NCBI GenBank assembly: GCA_037576195.1
Contig: CM075101.1
Coordinates: 40,610,001-40,674,000, forward strand
Direction of reading: 5' to 3'
Origin: Phytoseiulus persimilis
Taxonomy: Eukaryota > Arthropoda > Arachnida > Mesostigmata > Phytoseiidae
DNA: 64,000 nucleotides
The translations under genes and the position numbers were made by a program. Positions 46,769 to 59,502 of the stretch are shown here, piece after piece. Below the pieces are notes generated by a model. It searched no databases and was not told the DNA's origin. It worked only from the letters and a program-made list of their open reading frames with translations. Within the stretch, counting starts at the first letter, position 1. Each line of letters starts with the position of its first letter.

Positions 46769-49700
46769 AACAAGGCGGATTTTGAGACCTGTCACGAGTT
46801 CCTGTGCTTCCTCCTGCAAGGCATCGCTCAATCGAAGCTCTTGGCTCTTCTGGACGTATCACTGGACGCTCGGCTGTCCTCCCTGAAAAAGAAAAACGGG
46901 AATTGGCTCACCACGAGCCGCCATCAAATCTCTTCTCAAGCTATACTCAACTCTCCAGCCATGAACCGATTTGCGGAGGGAAGCGATATCCTGGGAGTCT
47001 TCCCCGATGTCGGCGGCTTTTGAGTATCATCGAAGAGACCCGAGTTGACTGAAGTCTTCGACGATATTCAGTAGAGATCAGAAGGATCACACCAAAGCAC
47101 AATAGGGTTGGAATTGCTATCGCGAACGAAGCAACCGTCCGGTGACAATCTCTCGCGATCTCCCTGTCTATGATCCGATACTCGAATCCCACTGTTCAAT
47201 TCTAAATCCCCATTCAAGCTTCTTAACATATTCCATAGCCGACCCGTGACGAAGAGCTGCGATAGCTGAATCAGGTCATCCCTCGCTTTCCATTCGTTTG
47301 TCGGACGGACTGCTTCCATTCCCGCGCAGTTTTCAGCCCTAGCACGAGCTGAACTCGGTATCCTTCGCCTCAACGGCATCGTTCCTCAAATACCGAACAG
47401 TAGAGTTCCTGTCCCGGTCCGCATTTTAGCTCGAAGATTTGTCTCCTCGTCCGCTGGCTCTTGGTGTCGTCGTTGGCTGAGTGCTCCCAACTGCGGACGA
47501 TGGGCAAATCTATTTCTGATGAAAGTCCAGTGCTCCACTGATTCGAACTTTGTTCACAGCCGAACGAATTTGACGCACTGCTTCACCAGCGGCCGCTCAA
47601 ACTAATTACTGCACGTTGAATTCTCAGCGAATCCATCCGATGCGGAGGGTCGGAGTTCGACGCCGTCGGAAAGCGCGATGGGAAAAGGGCGAGCATCGCA
47701 CGATGAGATTCGAAATTCGTGAGCCTAATGGTTTGACAAAACCGCGGACAGCTTCCCTCTTCGTTCTCAGCGTACTCCCTCACGCTGTCGCTTTTACTTC
47801 GCTCTCTATCAGGGTTGGTCTTATCTCAATTCGTCCATGGAAGACATTGCGTCATGTCACCGCAAGGCCAGGCGAGATAAGATAGGGCGTGAGAGCGGTG
47901 CCGGAGAGATCGGCGACTACTTACGAGGGAGGAGAACCATGATGACAGGAATCAAAAGATAGACCGGACGCTGCGATAAGCAGGACAAGCGCGCCGGAGC
48001 AGATCGCAGAATCGTCAACAATGCTTTGTGTGACTACAGATGTTCCCGATATCACATTCAGCCTTCAGACGTTTCCCGATGCACCCGTCTGCGCCCAGCT
48101 CGGCGTTGGCATACTTTGTTGCGTCCTACGATCTCCCAAGCCGGGGAGTACTTTTGCGAATTCCACAATTGGATCTCTGTATTGAGCGATGAGACGTTCG
48201 CGGCATAATGATGTTTCGTGCGTGCATGTCCCCGCATGCGTTCGTGTACTCAAGGGCGACCGGTTGTGCTGGAGCACTTCGAGCAGTTGAGAGTTGAAGC
48301 TCCGGAGGGGTCCAGCTGGCGAAAGTCTCCGTGTTGTGCAGACACGATCACGATCGTGGCGGGAAGAAAGCCAGGGTAGAAGCCAGGAAGAGCACATCGA
48401 TGAGGAGCGCTGACTCCCTCCCGATATTTGTGCAAATACGTCCACTGGATCATTTCCCGATTTCGGTTCGTTCTGAATGAGCGATTTGAGCCCTCAGCTT
48501 CCGCGTCCCATCAAAGATTCATGACTGGCATTGTCGACACCCTGAGCCGACGATCTCTCGTATGGCTGGTCAAAAGGACTCATATGAACGGAGCTCTTGG
48601 AACAGAGAGCGCGCGAAATGCGAGCTGAGAACCTCACGTCTCAAACAAATAGAGCGGACAGCACGAGGTCCATGGTTCCGCTGTTTGGGAAGCCGGAGGT
48701 CGGAGAAAAGGCCCCCGACCGGGGCGGCCGCACAGATTTAGTTGTGTCTTATGCACGCGCATCCGGACTGTGGAAACTTTTTAATGGTCTCCATTATCAG
48801 CACTTTGCTTGAATCTCGCCCTGCCAGTCCCTTAGTCCTAATTAACTCGTTCTTGCCGGTCCCTGCCGCGTTCCACGAACGTCTTCGGTTCTCGTCGTAT
48901 CCTCGCTCGTTTCAGGCTGGAAGCTTCATATTAACTTCTTTATGACGCGCACTGTCTTAAAGTCGTCCATGGCTCGAAGGGATTTATTGACATGTCGGCA
49001 GCGTCTCTCAAGACAGTACAGCCAGACTCACGCAATCCGTAGCCGATTCGGTCGCCGCCAAAACGTGCTCGGAGTGGGTCATGAACTTCGATGACAGTTG
49101 TTAACGACGCTCATGCCACGGCAGAAGTACATCTAGTACCCTCACCGAGAGGTGTGTCAGAAAGCGCCCAATATGCGAAGAAGTTCTCAAATGACGTAAG
49201 GATACGTATCAAATGCTCCCCAAAACTGAGTAGGGCCAGTCAGATCGCCGGGAGGACAGGGAGGATAATGCTCGCCTTCCCCAGGATGCTCCCAAGTTGG
49301 CCGGCGGAGTTCGTTGGCTCCTGAACGAATGTGTTACTCGTCATGTCTGCTTCCCATGAATCTTGCTTTTGGAATGGAAAACCTCGGACACCCGAGTGTT
49401 CGATATCGCGGCCGTTGAGTCCCGGGTTAGGGCGCGACAGAGACAACCCATAGAACGAACTGTATGAGGCTCGTTACCCTAGCGACACCGAGTAACCTAT
49501 TTCGATGACAGGGTTCTCTGCTTGGTCGAAGGAAGCTACCCGAGTGTATGATTGGAAACGAAACACGAACAAGAGCAGATAAAGTAACCGGGTCTGGCTG
49601 AGTCGCTCCCATAAATCTGTAGCATCTGTGTGCGCCTGGAGCGCTGGTCCTTTCGCGATGAAGACCATTCGTTTCTGTTTTCCGTCGTCGAGGAGATACA

Positions 49701-50147
49701 CTTGCTTAGAGAGAGGTCAATAAATCGCCGCTTGAGGCTGCTGGCGTTTCTCCTCAGCCCGGACACCGTGCAGCTACACGGAACCGCTCGAGGAGAGCAT
49801 ACAGCCCTGGTCGTTCAACGATAAGATCCCGTGTTCAGGGTATCCGTGAGATTTTTTCCGGGTCAGACTCCAACCAGGTCCCCCATCAGGTCGAAGACGT
49901 CGCTCGGATCTGACAAACTCAGACGTACTTCTCGGGTTGAGGAAACAAATATCGGAGTGTAGTAGGGATGCCATCCAATTCGGCGGAGCACGCAGCCACG
50001 TTTGGCACCTGGGCTAGTGTGTCGCAGCTTCATCTCTTCCTTCCATGTGGCGATTCCGGATGTTGGACCTTTGAGAATACATCGGATACAAGGAAGGAGG
50101 GGTCCAAAGGAATCGGAGGGTCGACCGGAGAAAAAATATTCTCGGCG
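46769..50147. other. Unassigned stretch
   Basis: Frames of up to 126 codons occur on both strands, with no motif. Small plus frames such as 48428-48628 and 49091-49324 are unrecognised. No RNA gene or repeat was seen. Confidence 0.3.
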
Positions 50148-50168
50148 AAAAAAAAGCGCATTTTTTTT
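50148..50168. repeat. A8-GCGC-A-T8 hairpin and A-rich tract
   Basis: Eight A, then GCGCA, then eight T form a perfect A/T stem, followed by further A runs to about 50190. It looks like simple A/T-rich sequence. A transcription terminator role would not be expected in a eukaryote unless an RNA polymerase III gene lay upstream, and none was seen. Confidence 0.6.
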
Positions 50169-51997
50169 GGATTTAAAAAAGAAAAAAAAACTTCCGACTC
50201 TCAGTGACCTTTCGATTCAGCTCAACTCCAGAGTGCGCACTCGACGCTATATTTTCTTATCGGTCTCGAATTCATCGATTTCAAAGGTATGCGTCCATCG
50301 ATCCAAACGGCATGTATGCCATTCGATAGCTCTCTTCTCTAGCTTTCCAAAAATAATTCTATCGGCGCTGTAACCCATCTGGGAGCCGAGATATGAGCCT
50401 TTGAAGTTGACCAAGTTTTGTCAGGAGTAGTGCAAAACCCACGGGGCCACTAATGGCCGAGACCCTTTATTTTCGCTGCTCATTTTAAGATACCATAATC
50501 CCAAACACGTACGTGCAGGCCTTCAGACGACATCGTTTCAATTTTCCCGCCGGAGCGGCTCGAGCAATGCGGAAGCGCGCAACCGGGATCTCGTGAATCT
50601 CAGGTACCAGGGAAATTAGAGTATAACGACCGTGGGCTTGAATGGGGCTCTGGATTGTGTCACGAGACGGGGCAGGGGTTATGATCTCGAGCGGGGGTTT
50701 GATCTCGGGGACCCTTGAGTCTCGAAAGCTTCGTTCCTGGTGACCTGCTTCCTCTATCTCCCAATCTTCACGGGCAAAGTTGGACATCATTCGTTCACGT
50801 TTGCAGGAACATGAAGTTTTATCGTTATGGCGACTCACACACGAGGACTGAGGCATGCATTTGTGTTCCGAAGCTGGAAAAGCACCATCGAGCACGAGCT
50901 TGAACGTTTTCATCTCCTACCACGTCCTCTCCATCTCAAGAGGGTGAACGTTCGGGGTGCGGATTGAAAAGTTGCGCACTCGCAGCCACTCTCATGGTGA
51001 ATCTATCGAGTTGAGGACCTCAGCGATCCGCTGCCCCAAGCCTCTTGTGGGGAGAAGCCCAACCCTTGAAGGTCGTTTCCGAAGACTTTGATGCTTTCGT
51101 CTTTTCGGGATGTAGGAATGCATCAATGCACGTCATGCGTATCTACCCGGGTCGGCTACCATGCGTGCATTCTGTCCTACTGCTTGGTACGACTCGTTTT
51201 TCTTGCTCAGCTCAGTTGAAGATTCTCAAAACTCAGAGCTTGGTCGTCCATAGTATTTCCTCGCCTTCGAAAGATCGGAGCATGGGCCAACTCCGCGATA
51301 TTGTATCGCGAGACCGAACAAGCAGGGAGAGATGTTCTCAGACGACCGGAGTTCCGGAGCGGGAAGAGGATCGACCATTCCTCAAACCTCCCCCAACTCC
51401 TCTGCCGTAACCTCCTGTGTTTCTCCCTTTGATCTGGCGCCATGGCGCACAGCTCCGACTTCCAGAAGTTTCGATGTTCCGACCGCGGAAGGAGACTGAC
51501 GTCGTGAAGATTCCCTGCACAGTTGATATCGAACAGAGTGTGCTCTTCATCACTTTCTGTATGAATGCGCGAGGAGGTCTGTATTGGAGCCCGGGCTCTA
51601 GCTTTCTGTTCCCAAGATTTTGAGAGATGTTGCGCGGATGGGAGCGAATCTGTACTCGGCGTCCTCGTTCCGTTGAACAGCGACAGAACTTGATGCGTGT
51701 CAAACCGTCATTTTTACGTTTTTCTCTTACCTCCCTCTAACTTCTCTGGAGGATTTCCTGTGCGGTTGGGCGCCTCATCAAACAGTCACATGTGCCTTCC
51801 TGCATTGACAAGGTTCGTTGACTGACTACGGTGAGGCGCTGTCAAATCGAATAGCGTCACTCTCTCTCTCTTCTCTCAGGCACTTAAACAGGTGACCCTT
51901 CCCCCTCAGGAATGCGCGAGTCTAGCTGGGCATTAGCTTTCCCGCGGGCTCGAAGAGCTTGTCGACTCCGATTTTTTTTTTTGAAAAAAGTCCTACA
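50169..51997. other. Unassigned stretch
   Basis: Frames at 50485-50913 (minus), 51045-51410 (plus) and 51338-51703 (minus) exceed 120 codons but show no domain and overlap each other on opposite strands. A short CT-rich tract lies at 51860-51877. Nothing is assigned. Confidence 0.3.
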
Positions 51998-52050
51998 GTT
52001 GAAGAGCCCAGTGTCAAAACGTCACATCTCGAGTTTCCCAGTAGTCGAGG
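51998..52050 (+). mobile_element. Arm of the GAAGAGCCCAG foldback family
   Basis: Reads GTTGAAGAGCCCAGTGTCAAAACGTCACA and stays similar to the left arm of the foldback element at 21225 for about 50 bases. A possible inverted partner occurs at about 52175-52188, where TGTGACGTTTTGA is the reverse complement of TCAAAACGTCACA, but similarity beyond that word is weak. This is either a degraded copy of about 200 bp or a solo arm. Confidence 0.55.
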
Positions 52051-55000
52051 AAACAACAAGAAGCTGTGTTCTTTTACCCATTCAGGTCACACAGCCGCGG
52101 AGCGCTGACGATTCCTGTAGATGGCAATCGAAACTTCTGCGGGAAAATGCTCTAAAGCCAATTAGCCAGAAGGATTTGTGACGTTTTGAATTCGGAAGAA
52201 CGGAAAATCGAGACGTAAAACAGAGAAGATAGATTGCGCTTCTGAATTCGAACTAGATTCCGATGTTCATTTGACAGAGAGCTTAGATTAGACGACATGG
52301 ATAGTACAAGGAGGAGGATATAACTGGGGAACACTGAACTGGACCGAGCTGCGCCAGGAATTTCAAGATTCTTCGTCAATTCTTTCGGCTGACAATCATC
52401 TCTATGAACATAATCACCAACATGAATCTTGTATCATCGAGCATTGAGATGGGACAAAGTGAGAGAATTGAAATAGAGACGGGCATTGACGACTCACATC
52501 GCACAGGCACAAGCTCGTTAAGTTCTCGAGTTCAGACTCAGGGTTTGACGACGAATGTGGTCCCAGGAAGAGGCCCTCGTTGCGACTGATCGCATTCCAA
52601 ACAGTTCGATGCCATGACAAAACCCGGTTCGTCAGGAGAAATTTCCATATTCAGCTGCGTTGGGTACATCGAGAAAACACCTCCATGAATGGCTGGATTT
52701 ATGATACTCGCCGAGAGAATAGGCACACTCTGTGGGTCGCGTGAACCCTTTCGCCGCATTTCTGTTGAGCAAAATAACTCTCGGAGGATTCCGACTCGAG
52801 ACAGAGATCGCAAGAACCGGAACAAATAAGTTCTCCGCTCGGGTAACGCAGATGGGAGTCGAAGTCCAATGGCAAGAGAGATCAAATCGAGGAGTTTGAA
52901 CGGCTCGAATCAAAATTCATGAAGATGACCCAAAAGTTTACGACACGCCCGACCGTTCGTGTCTCGAAACATAAAAGCCGGATGTCGTCCAGGAAACGCG
53001 CTAGATCGCTTGCTTGCTCGCTCGCGGGCTTGGAGGCAACATCTGGTCGCGAATTTAGTTTTTTCTTCTTTCCCTTCTGCACGGAGGATGAAAGTTTTCG
53101 CATCTAGGTTCCGAAACTCTCCAAGGCTACTCAAAACAGGTGTTGTTTGAGCGGCTTGAGACTTGAACTCTGAGCTTCGTGCACCCGCAGAGTCAACGAC
53201 GCTGTCCGGAACTAGCTCGTTCTCTAAGTGTTTCATTGTTGCTTTAATGGAGCATCCGACCGAGCTTAATCGAGGCGGCGATCCAAGAATAGTGACCGAG
53301 TGCCAGAGAGAACTCCCGTTGCGCTTCACCTCGGATTATCGCTCGTTGCGTCGATCCATCAGCACAGTCTCTTGAAGTTGCACGAGAAGATCGATCGAAC
53401 AGGAATTCTCCAAACATTGCTTATGGTGTTATTGCATATCAGCAACCACCACTCCGATCGCGTCAGCGAACTGAAGACGGCCTCGTCGTCGGGGCCCTGA
53501 GTGGCGACGATCCTTTCGACTCGCCAGTCGAGCGTGGAATCGAATTCCTCTGACCGATGCTGTCGCCTTTGTCTCAGCAGGTGCCCCGGAGCGAATCGAA
53601 GCCTGAGACTTAATCGTACTAAACCTCCTTCACTAAGATCGTCGTCCATTAAACTGAACGATTCGAACTCGTGCTTACTCAATTAACCGAGGCCGAATAT
53701 TCAGATCAAGCTGGAGCGTCGCCCCAGATCTCTCTCAATCTCTCCGTCGGACCAACCGAGCATCCACTGGAGCCGAAATTAACACATGGGTTCGCTAACA
53801 AATAAATGGAGCGAAACTCCATTGGGAAGGCCGCCCTCACCTCGTGAGACCGAGACCAGACTTCAAATCGCATGGCAGTTTGGCGAATGTTCAAGTTTCC
53901 AAACAATGGATGTTTCTCACTCATTGACAACGAATCTCTTTAGTTCTGGTTCCCCGACCCCGGATTCAGAGGGCGTCATGTATTCAAAGAAGAGGTTCAA
54001 GACCTGAGTCACTCAAATACAACAAAACGAGGCATCAGGACTTCCGCAGGCGACGCCCAACTCGAGCCAAATCCGAAAAGAATATGACAGTGAAGACTTT
54101 CTGAAATCCAAGCTGCCCGAATTTGAAGGTAAGTTGATCCCACGTCGATCCGAGAACTATATTCATCCGCTCATTCAGGTCTTCCCGCTGAAATCCTAGA
54201 ACAGGACTCGCGTTATTTTCAGATGAAAAAAATAGTTTTTCCGATCGACGCGACAACTTCATTGTCAGGTGCTCCCGATCGTTCAGAACTTCTCGCGATC
54301 GGTTCCTGTTCCAAGTTTTGCTTCGCGGACAAACGAGCAAAGGTATGGAATTCGTCAAGAAATCAACGATTGTCAGGCACTGGACCGCTTTTCGCGCGAC
54401 TTTGGTTCGCGGGATCGGTATCCTTCCCCGGCTCGAATCACATCCGAACGATGGCTATCAGTTCACCTCTGTCGTCTCCACGGCCGTTCGGAGGAGCGCT
54501 TCCAAGAGAAAAAATCTAGCCGCTCTGTTGAGTGGACCCGCAAGTCTCGACGGATCTTCACAACGCAGTGACCAAATGCGCATTCTCCTTTCACCTGTCG
54601 GCCGCAAAGATGAAGCTGAGACTGGGCCATTTGTCACCGAGACATGTCCCAGATCAGGGAGAGTACGAGAATCCCCGACTAGAACGCACTACCCCTTATT
54701 TCCTTCAGCTTGTACAGTGTCCTCGTTGAGGACATCTGCCTTCAAGACCTCTGACCTCTTGCGTAAGACAACGTCGATACGGCACTCAAACGCACTGGCT
54801 GTTCCGCAGTATCGTCTTTGCAAGGGACATTCCAGATGAGCTACCCGGCACGTTCTCTGCAATCAGAGGTTTGCCGCACTTTTCTGTGAACATCTGAGTG
54901 CTGTCCGCATAGCGAGAACATTAAGAGCGCGGCCATGATATCGATGGAGAACATGGAGGCTCGCATTCAGCAAGGAAAACTCTGAGTTTTCAGAACGTAT

Positions 55001-58000
55001 ACAGCTTAACGGGTACATGCCCCCTTCCGATTCAACGTTGAATCGCACTCATACGACTCCATGAGTCTGTGGGCGCTGAACCGAGGAATACCATCGATCA
55101 TCGCAAGCACCGATCCTGTATTCTCCCATCATCGCTGATGGTATGCCGAAAGAGTTTCTCCGAAAAAGAACACCAGCTCATAAGCCATTACGTGTGGACA
55201 CTCCGACGTCAAAAAGCATTACTGAGATCAGCTCTTACTGCCAGGCAAATCATGACGGAACTAGGATCTAGGTGGATATTGTGGTCACGAAGTGCGTGAG
55301 ACTCGGAAGCGATCTAGCCCGCACACTTCGAGATTCTACGAGTCCTGCCTCAGAGAAAACCGGAACAGATGCTGGACATTATTTTCGCACGTCGGCTCCA
55401 GCACGTCGCGACGTGAGGTTCACAGAGTTTAAGCTCAGAGTATGCTTGTCTTCCGCAACCTGGAGACGGGGAACTTCGACGGTGAAAGAGTTGATGAGGG
55501 AGCTTCAATTCGTCACGGTACTCCTTGCTAACCTCTGGAAAGCTTCGTTATTTCTTGTTAATCTGCATCCGCGCGTGTTGCTCCACTCATCTCGCTAAGG
55601 AATCCGAACACGCTACCTAAATACTCATGAATTCTCGGCAATGTCAGAACCGACGATGGGTACTGCACGCATGTTGCACACGCACGGCGAAGGAGAGCGA
55701 CCGTGTTTCTACAACGATCTCATCCACTGTGGTGTATCTGTCTGTGAGCATCGTTTCCGGGAATCACGAAACTCTTGCTTGATCCGGTTCTTCAATAGCT
55801 TCGCCCCCCGAGTCTTGTTATTTCGGTCGACCTGGGAATCGCCCTTTAGCTCTGTTTCGCCCTCAATGGGCGGACCGAGGCGAAGCTTCAGAATATGATC
55901 CCCAAAGACGTATCCAGCGGCTGGAGCTGCAAAGTCTCTGCTGATCCTGATAGCTGTGCCATTCTGGTAGGAGCCTAAGCCCTCCATGAAGAAGCTTCCA
56001 ACTTTGTTGTGTCAGTCTTGGAATTTCTCAAGTTCTGAGAACTGCATCTACGAACACTGGCAGTGCGATCAATCTTCATGAGATCCGGTTCATTCTGGTT
56101 TTCGTCCCGAGAATCCAATAAGGTATCTCCCATTCATACGCTTGGCGAATCACATAGCCGCGTCATGCCTCCATGAGTTGAATGAAGTGAGGATGCCGTT
56201 CAAGACCGATCATGACTTACGACGAAGGGCTCAGAGAGTGATCATTCGAAGGAAACGGGAACCATTTCGGATACCTTCCGCTCGAGACGGTCGTAGTAGA
56301 CGTCAATCTGGCGAGGCCGATGTGGACATGTGGCGCGAACAAATTACCCATGTCGTCAGATGAGGCTCGATATACTCAGTCGGGGTCCGGGGGCGCTCAC
56401 CAAAGTTGTCGAGGGAAACGAGGCCCTCATGGGAACACATACAGGAGTCAACACTTCCGTCCTTGATCTCCACAACTCAAATTCCAAGTCGAACAATTTT
56501 CCTGGGAACGCTCGGAAGCCTCTCGGAATTGTCACTAGAGAACGTTCCATCGTTGTTCGCCTTGCGAAAAATCGATTTCGTGTGCTCCATCGACGGAAAA
56601 GACATTTCTCTCCCGTTCCCATCGTTTCTTCTGATAGTCGAATTCATTTAAAGAATGACATATTGTGATAGAGCCATCAGGTTCTCTCCGCCGGAGCAAT
56701 CAAACTCATTGTCCCAGAGGGAAGATTAGCCGAACATTCTATATACAAGTGACGAAACCGAGATGCTTCCGATCGTTCCCAGGGAAATTTCAGCTCATCC
56801 CATCCATGAGATCGTTCGGTTTGCGGGAAAAATCACCAAGAAACCACGTTATATTCGAATCTTCCGGGGGCGCTTTCTTGCGGGCAATTTGTTTATAAGA
56901 CCACCTATTTTTCGACGTGCCCCATGATCTCGGAGAGCAAACACGGGGTCATCATCTTAGTTTCGCCGGAACCGCAAGATTGCGATTTTTCGAATTTCAA
57001 CCCTTTCAGTAAATACGCTCGTGTGAGCACGGCGCTTTTTGAATGATGACGCGCTTGACTGCATCTGGAATCTGACCGACTTCCGCGCGTTTCGTATTCT
57101 TCATCATCTTCCTGCGAAACCCTGGGAGCGGAGTTATGAGCGAGTAAAATTAGGGGCCCAGAACTTTTGCACCCATACAATATATCCCCTCTCCGCGCAC
57201 ATGTTGATGCAACCATCCCGAGTCATCGTCGATTTTCAAGCCCCCACATTGGGAAAAGAGAATACTCAAACGTTGTGGCATTCCCGACTCCAAAGGATAT
57301 GCCACACCGGGTGACCTTTCGATGTAATTACTCTATCAAATCGAGAGGCCCGTGCTCGACAAAATACTGTGGCTCACTAATCGGCGGCTTCCTTCGGTTC
57401 GCCTACGATGCTGGATGGTTTGTTTGTCACGCTACACTACAGCGATTGTAGCTATGCGAACAAAGTCAAAGATCGAAGGATGAAGATATCATTCTGAATC
57501 ACCAAGCTAGCATATATTCCGCTTTCATCGTTGGACTCGGGATTTGCAGTGTCAAGAGACCTCTCGAAACCTGCGATGGCTCCGCAATTCGCTGGCAAAC
57601 CCCGGAGTCTTTGAAACACCAACTGAACTCAAAATATGCATTTTCATGCTCTTATGCATTTTGCACGAGCGTTTGCACTCGATTAAGGAAGGGTCTCCCG
57701 CATGGAGCAGTCGTCGACACACATCGTTACAAGAGGAGTTCTCAAGGTTTGCATGACTGCGTTTGACAACCCGATTGAGGTATCTCGTTTCATCGGATTC
57801 CTATAATGATTGATTTTCTTTTGCAGTTTCTATTGTTCGCAATTCCCACTTTGTGAGCTCTGGAGTCTGCGGACAGACTCGTCAGGATAGTTCGAGCTCG
57901 AAATGATGCCTTACTCGATTCCGCCGTCGAGTTTTTGCGGACGGAGAAATCCCGCGACGTAATGTAATCGCCGAACACATCGCTGCGTAGCGGCGATTCC

Positions 58001-58726
58001 TTCCTCCCGAGTTGATTGAGAACATCTCAGCTTCCGCTGAATCCAACACGTAAGCATTCGGTATCAATGAATCGGCCGGTACTTCCGCATCACGCTAGTC
58101 TGAGAATTCTCTAAAAAAAACGACGAAAAAAACTCGCTGTGCAGCTCGTTGAGATCGATGTGCCGAGTCGACGATGAGTTGAATAGTCCAACCCACATTG
58201 CACATTCCAGTCACCTTCATTGTGCACTGTACGACTGTAAGTGGACCACGCTTGGATTCCGCCGGCACTTGTAACGGAAAAATCCACCTCGTTGTCTTTG
58301 TTTTCCGGCTGAACCTCTCAGCCAGCCCTCAGAAGTGTCCCGGAATCACCTTTCGGTATTGCTTCAGTAACACTCCCTATCGCCTCGCAAATCCCGTTCA
58401 GGCGGTGGGCTTGGGTCTTAAGATGGTTCAGATTTAATTCTGATATAAATCAAATACTCTTTTTACCACATAAGAAATTTGTTGTCCCGGCCGGCCACCT
58501 CGTTGTCGCTGCTCTTGCGGGCCGTGATATCTCTCTTTGAGCTGCGCCTATAATCTCCTCTGCAATTCTCCGGAGCCGCGTTTCCTCCATTAATTTTATT
58601 TCTCTCCTCCCGCGTTCTCCCATGTTTTGGCCAGTGTTTTCTTCTGCTTTTGGATGAGCATTGTCGTTCTGGATTGTACCGGTTGTTGGAGCTCAATATC
58701 GGAATTTCCGAGCAGGATCGGCTTTA
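52051..58726. other. Unassigned stretch of about 6.7 kb
   Basis: An ATG-led plus frame of 61 codons at 52404-52589 is balanced but unrecognised. At 54223-54839 three plus frames overlap; one is 173 codons and Arg/Ser-rich. I looked for retroelement RNase H or integrase motifs there and found none convincing. At 58450-58665 the minus strand has an acidic, Arg/Glu-rich helical-looking frame just outside the transposon copy at 58727. Nothing is assigned. Confidence 0.3.
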
Positions 58727-59500
58727 CAAATGGCATTTTTCAGTCGGAAATATTCGAGCCCGATCTCGTTTTGGCCATAAATTTGTCGATTCTTCGATTT
58801 CTCCGGAGACCAAAAAGTTATCGACAGAGGATATCAAGGCGGTTTCGAAAAGTGGATATGATGGACAATGCGGTCAGGTAACGGGTCTGAGAATTACCCA
58901 TTTCCTGTTTCCAAAATCTCCCTGAAAGTTATGGTGAAGACCTCAAAATTTATCGCATCGCAATCGTATGGGTCGCGTTCGACACGCTAAAGGGAGCCGG
59001 TCCTCCGCCAGAGAATCCATCTGAGTTATCTGATCTCTTCGAAGAATGGCAACCGTTCGTGGCGAGAATACCTTTGGCGTCAAGGGTGATTTTGGCGACC
59101 GAGGGCAGAAAACTGAATGGAGGTGATTTAAATGGCGGTGGAAATCAATGATCGTCGGATCGACCTCGCAGCTCGACATACGGATGATTCGCCAATTTCT
59201 GAGCAATTCCCGCCAGAGGCGACACCTTCAATCTCACCGCGTTGAGTAGGTACGAGAGGAAATGCGAGGGAAACGGAATTAGCCAACGGGCAGGCCCTTG
59301 AAAAAGGGGTTGATACGATCGATTGCCATTTTTCGAGGAGACGGCATACGTTCAATCGGTTATTGAGCGAATGTCCGGCTCCCTTTTGCGCGTCAAATGC
59401 GGTCCTCGCGAACCCGATCCGATGGATATCGACGTTTTCACGCCCGGATGTCCTCTATACATCACTTTTTGATGAAATCCCACTGAAAAATAACACCCTG
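58727..59500. mobile_element. CAGGGTG long-TIR transposon, best-bounded copy, 774 bp
   Basis: The left end is CAAATGGCATTTTTCAG after TA (58725-58726). The right end, read inward on the minus strand, is CAGGGTGTTATTTTTCAG, with TA outside (59501-59502). This copy therefore has TA on both sides, as expected for TA-targeting elements of the Tc1/mariner type. The inner arms mirror each other: AAAGGGAGCCGGTCC at about 58990 and CCGGCTCCCTTTTGCGCG at about 59372. The left arm carries a segment of about 115 bases that the right arm lacks. It aligns with the copy at 45921-46768 over its whole length. No transposase is encoded; frames such as 58943-59206 (minus) and 58650-58925 (plus) are incidental. 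Confidence 0.85.
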
Positions 59501-59502
59501 TA

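Noticed and set aside
46241..46831. 196-codon minus frame
   Set aside because: It overlaps the transposon copy at 45921-46768. The frame is not kept in the homologous copy at 58727-59500 and lacks transposase motifs.
54223..54839. Three overlapping plus frames with segments (FASRT, DRFSRDF, YQFTS) faintly like RNase H or integrase
   Set aside because: The segments are in different frames, catalytic residues are absent and spacing is wrong. Chance is the simpler explanation.
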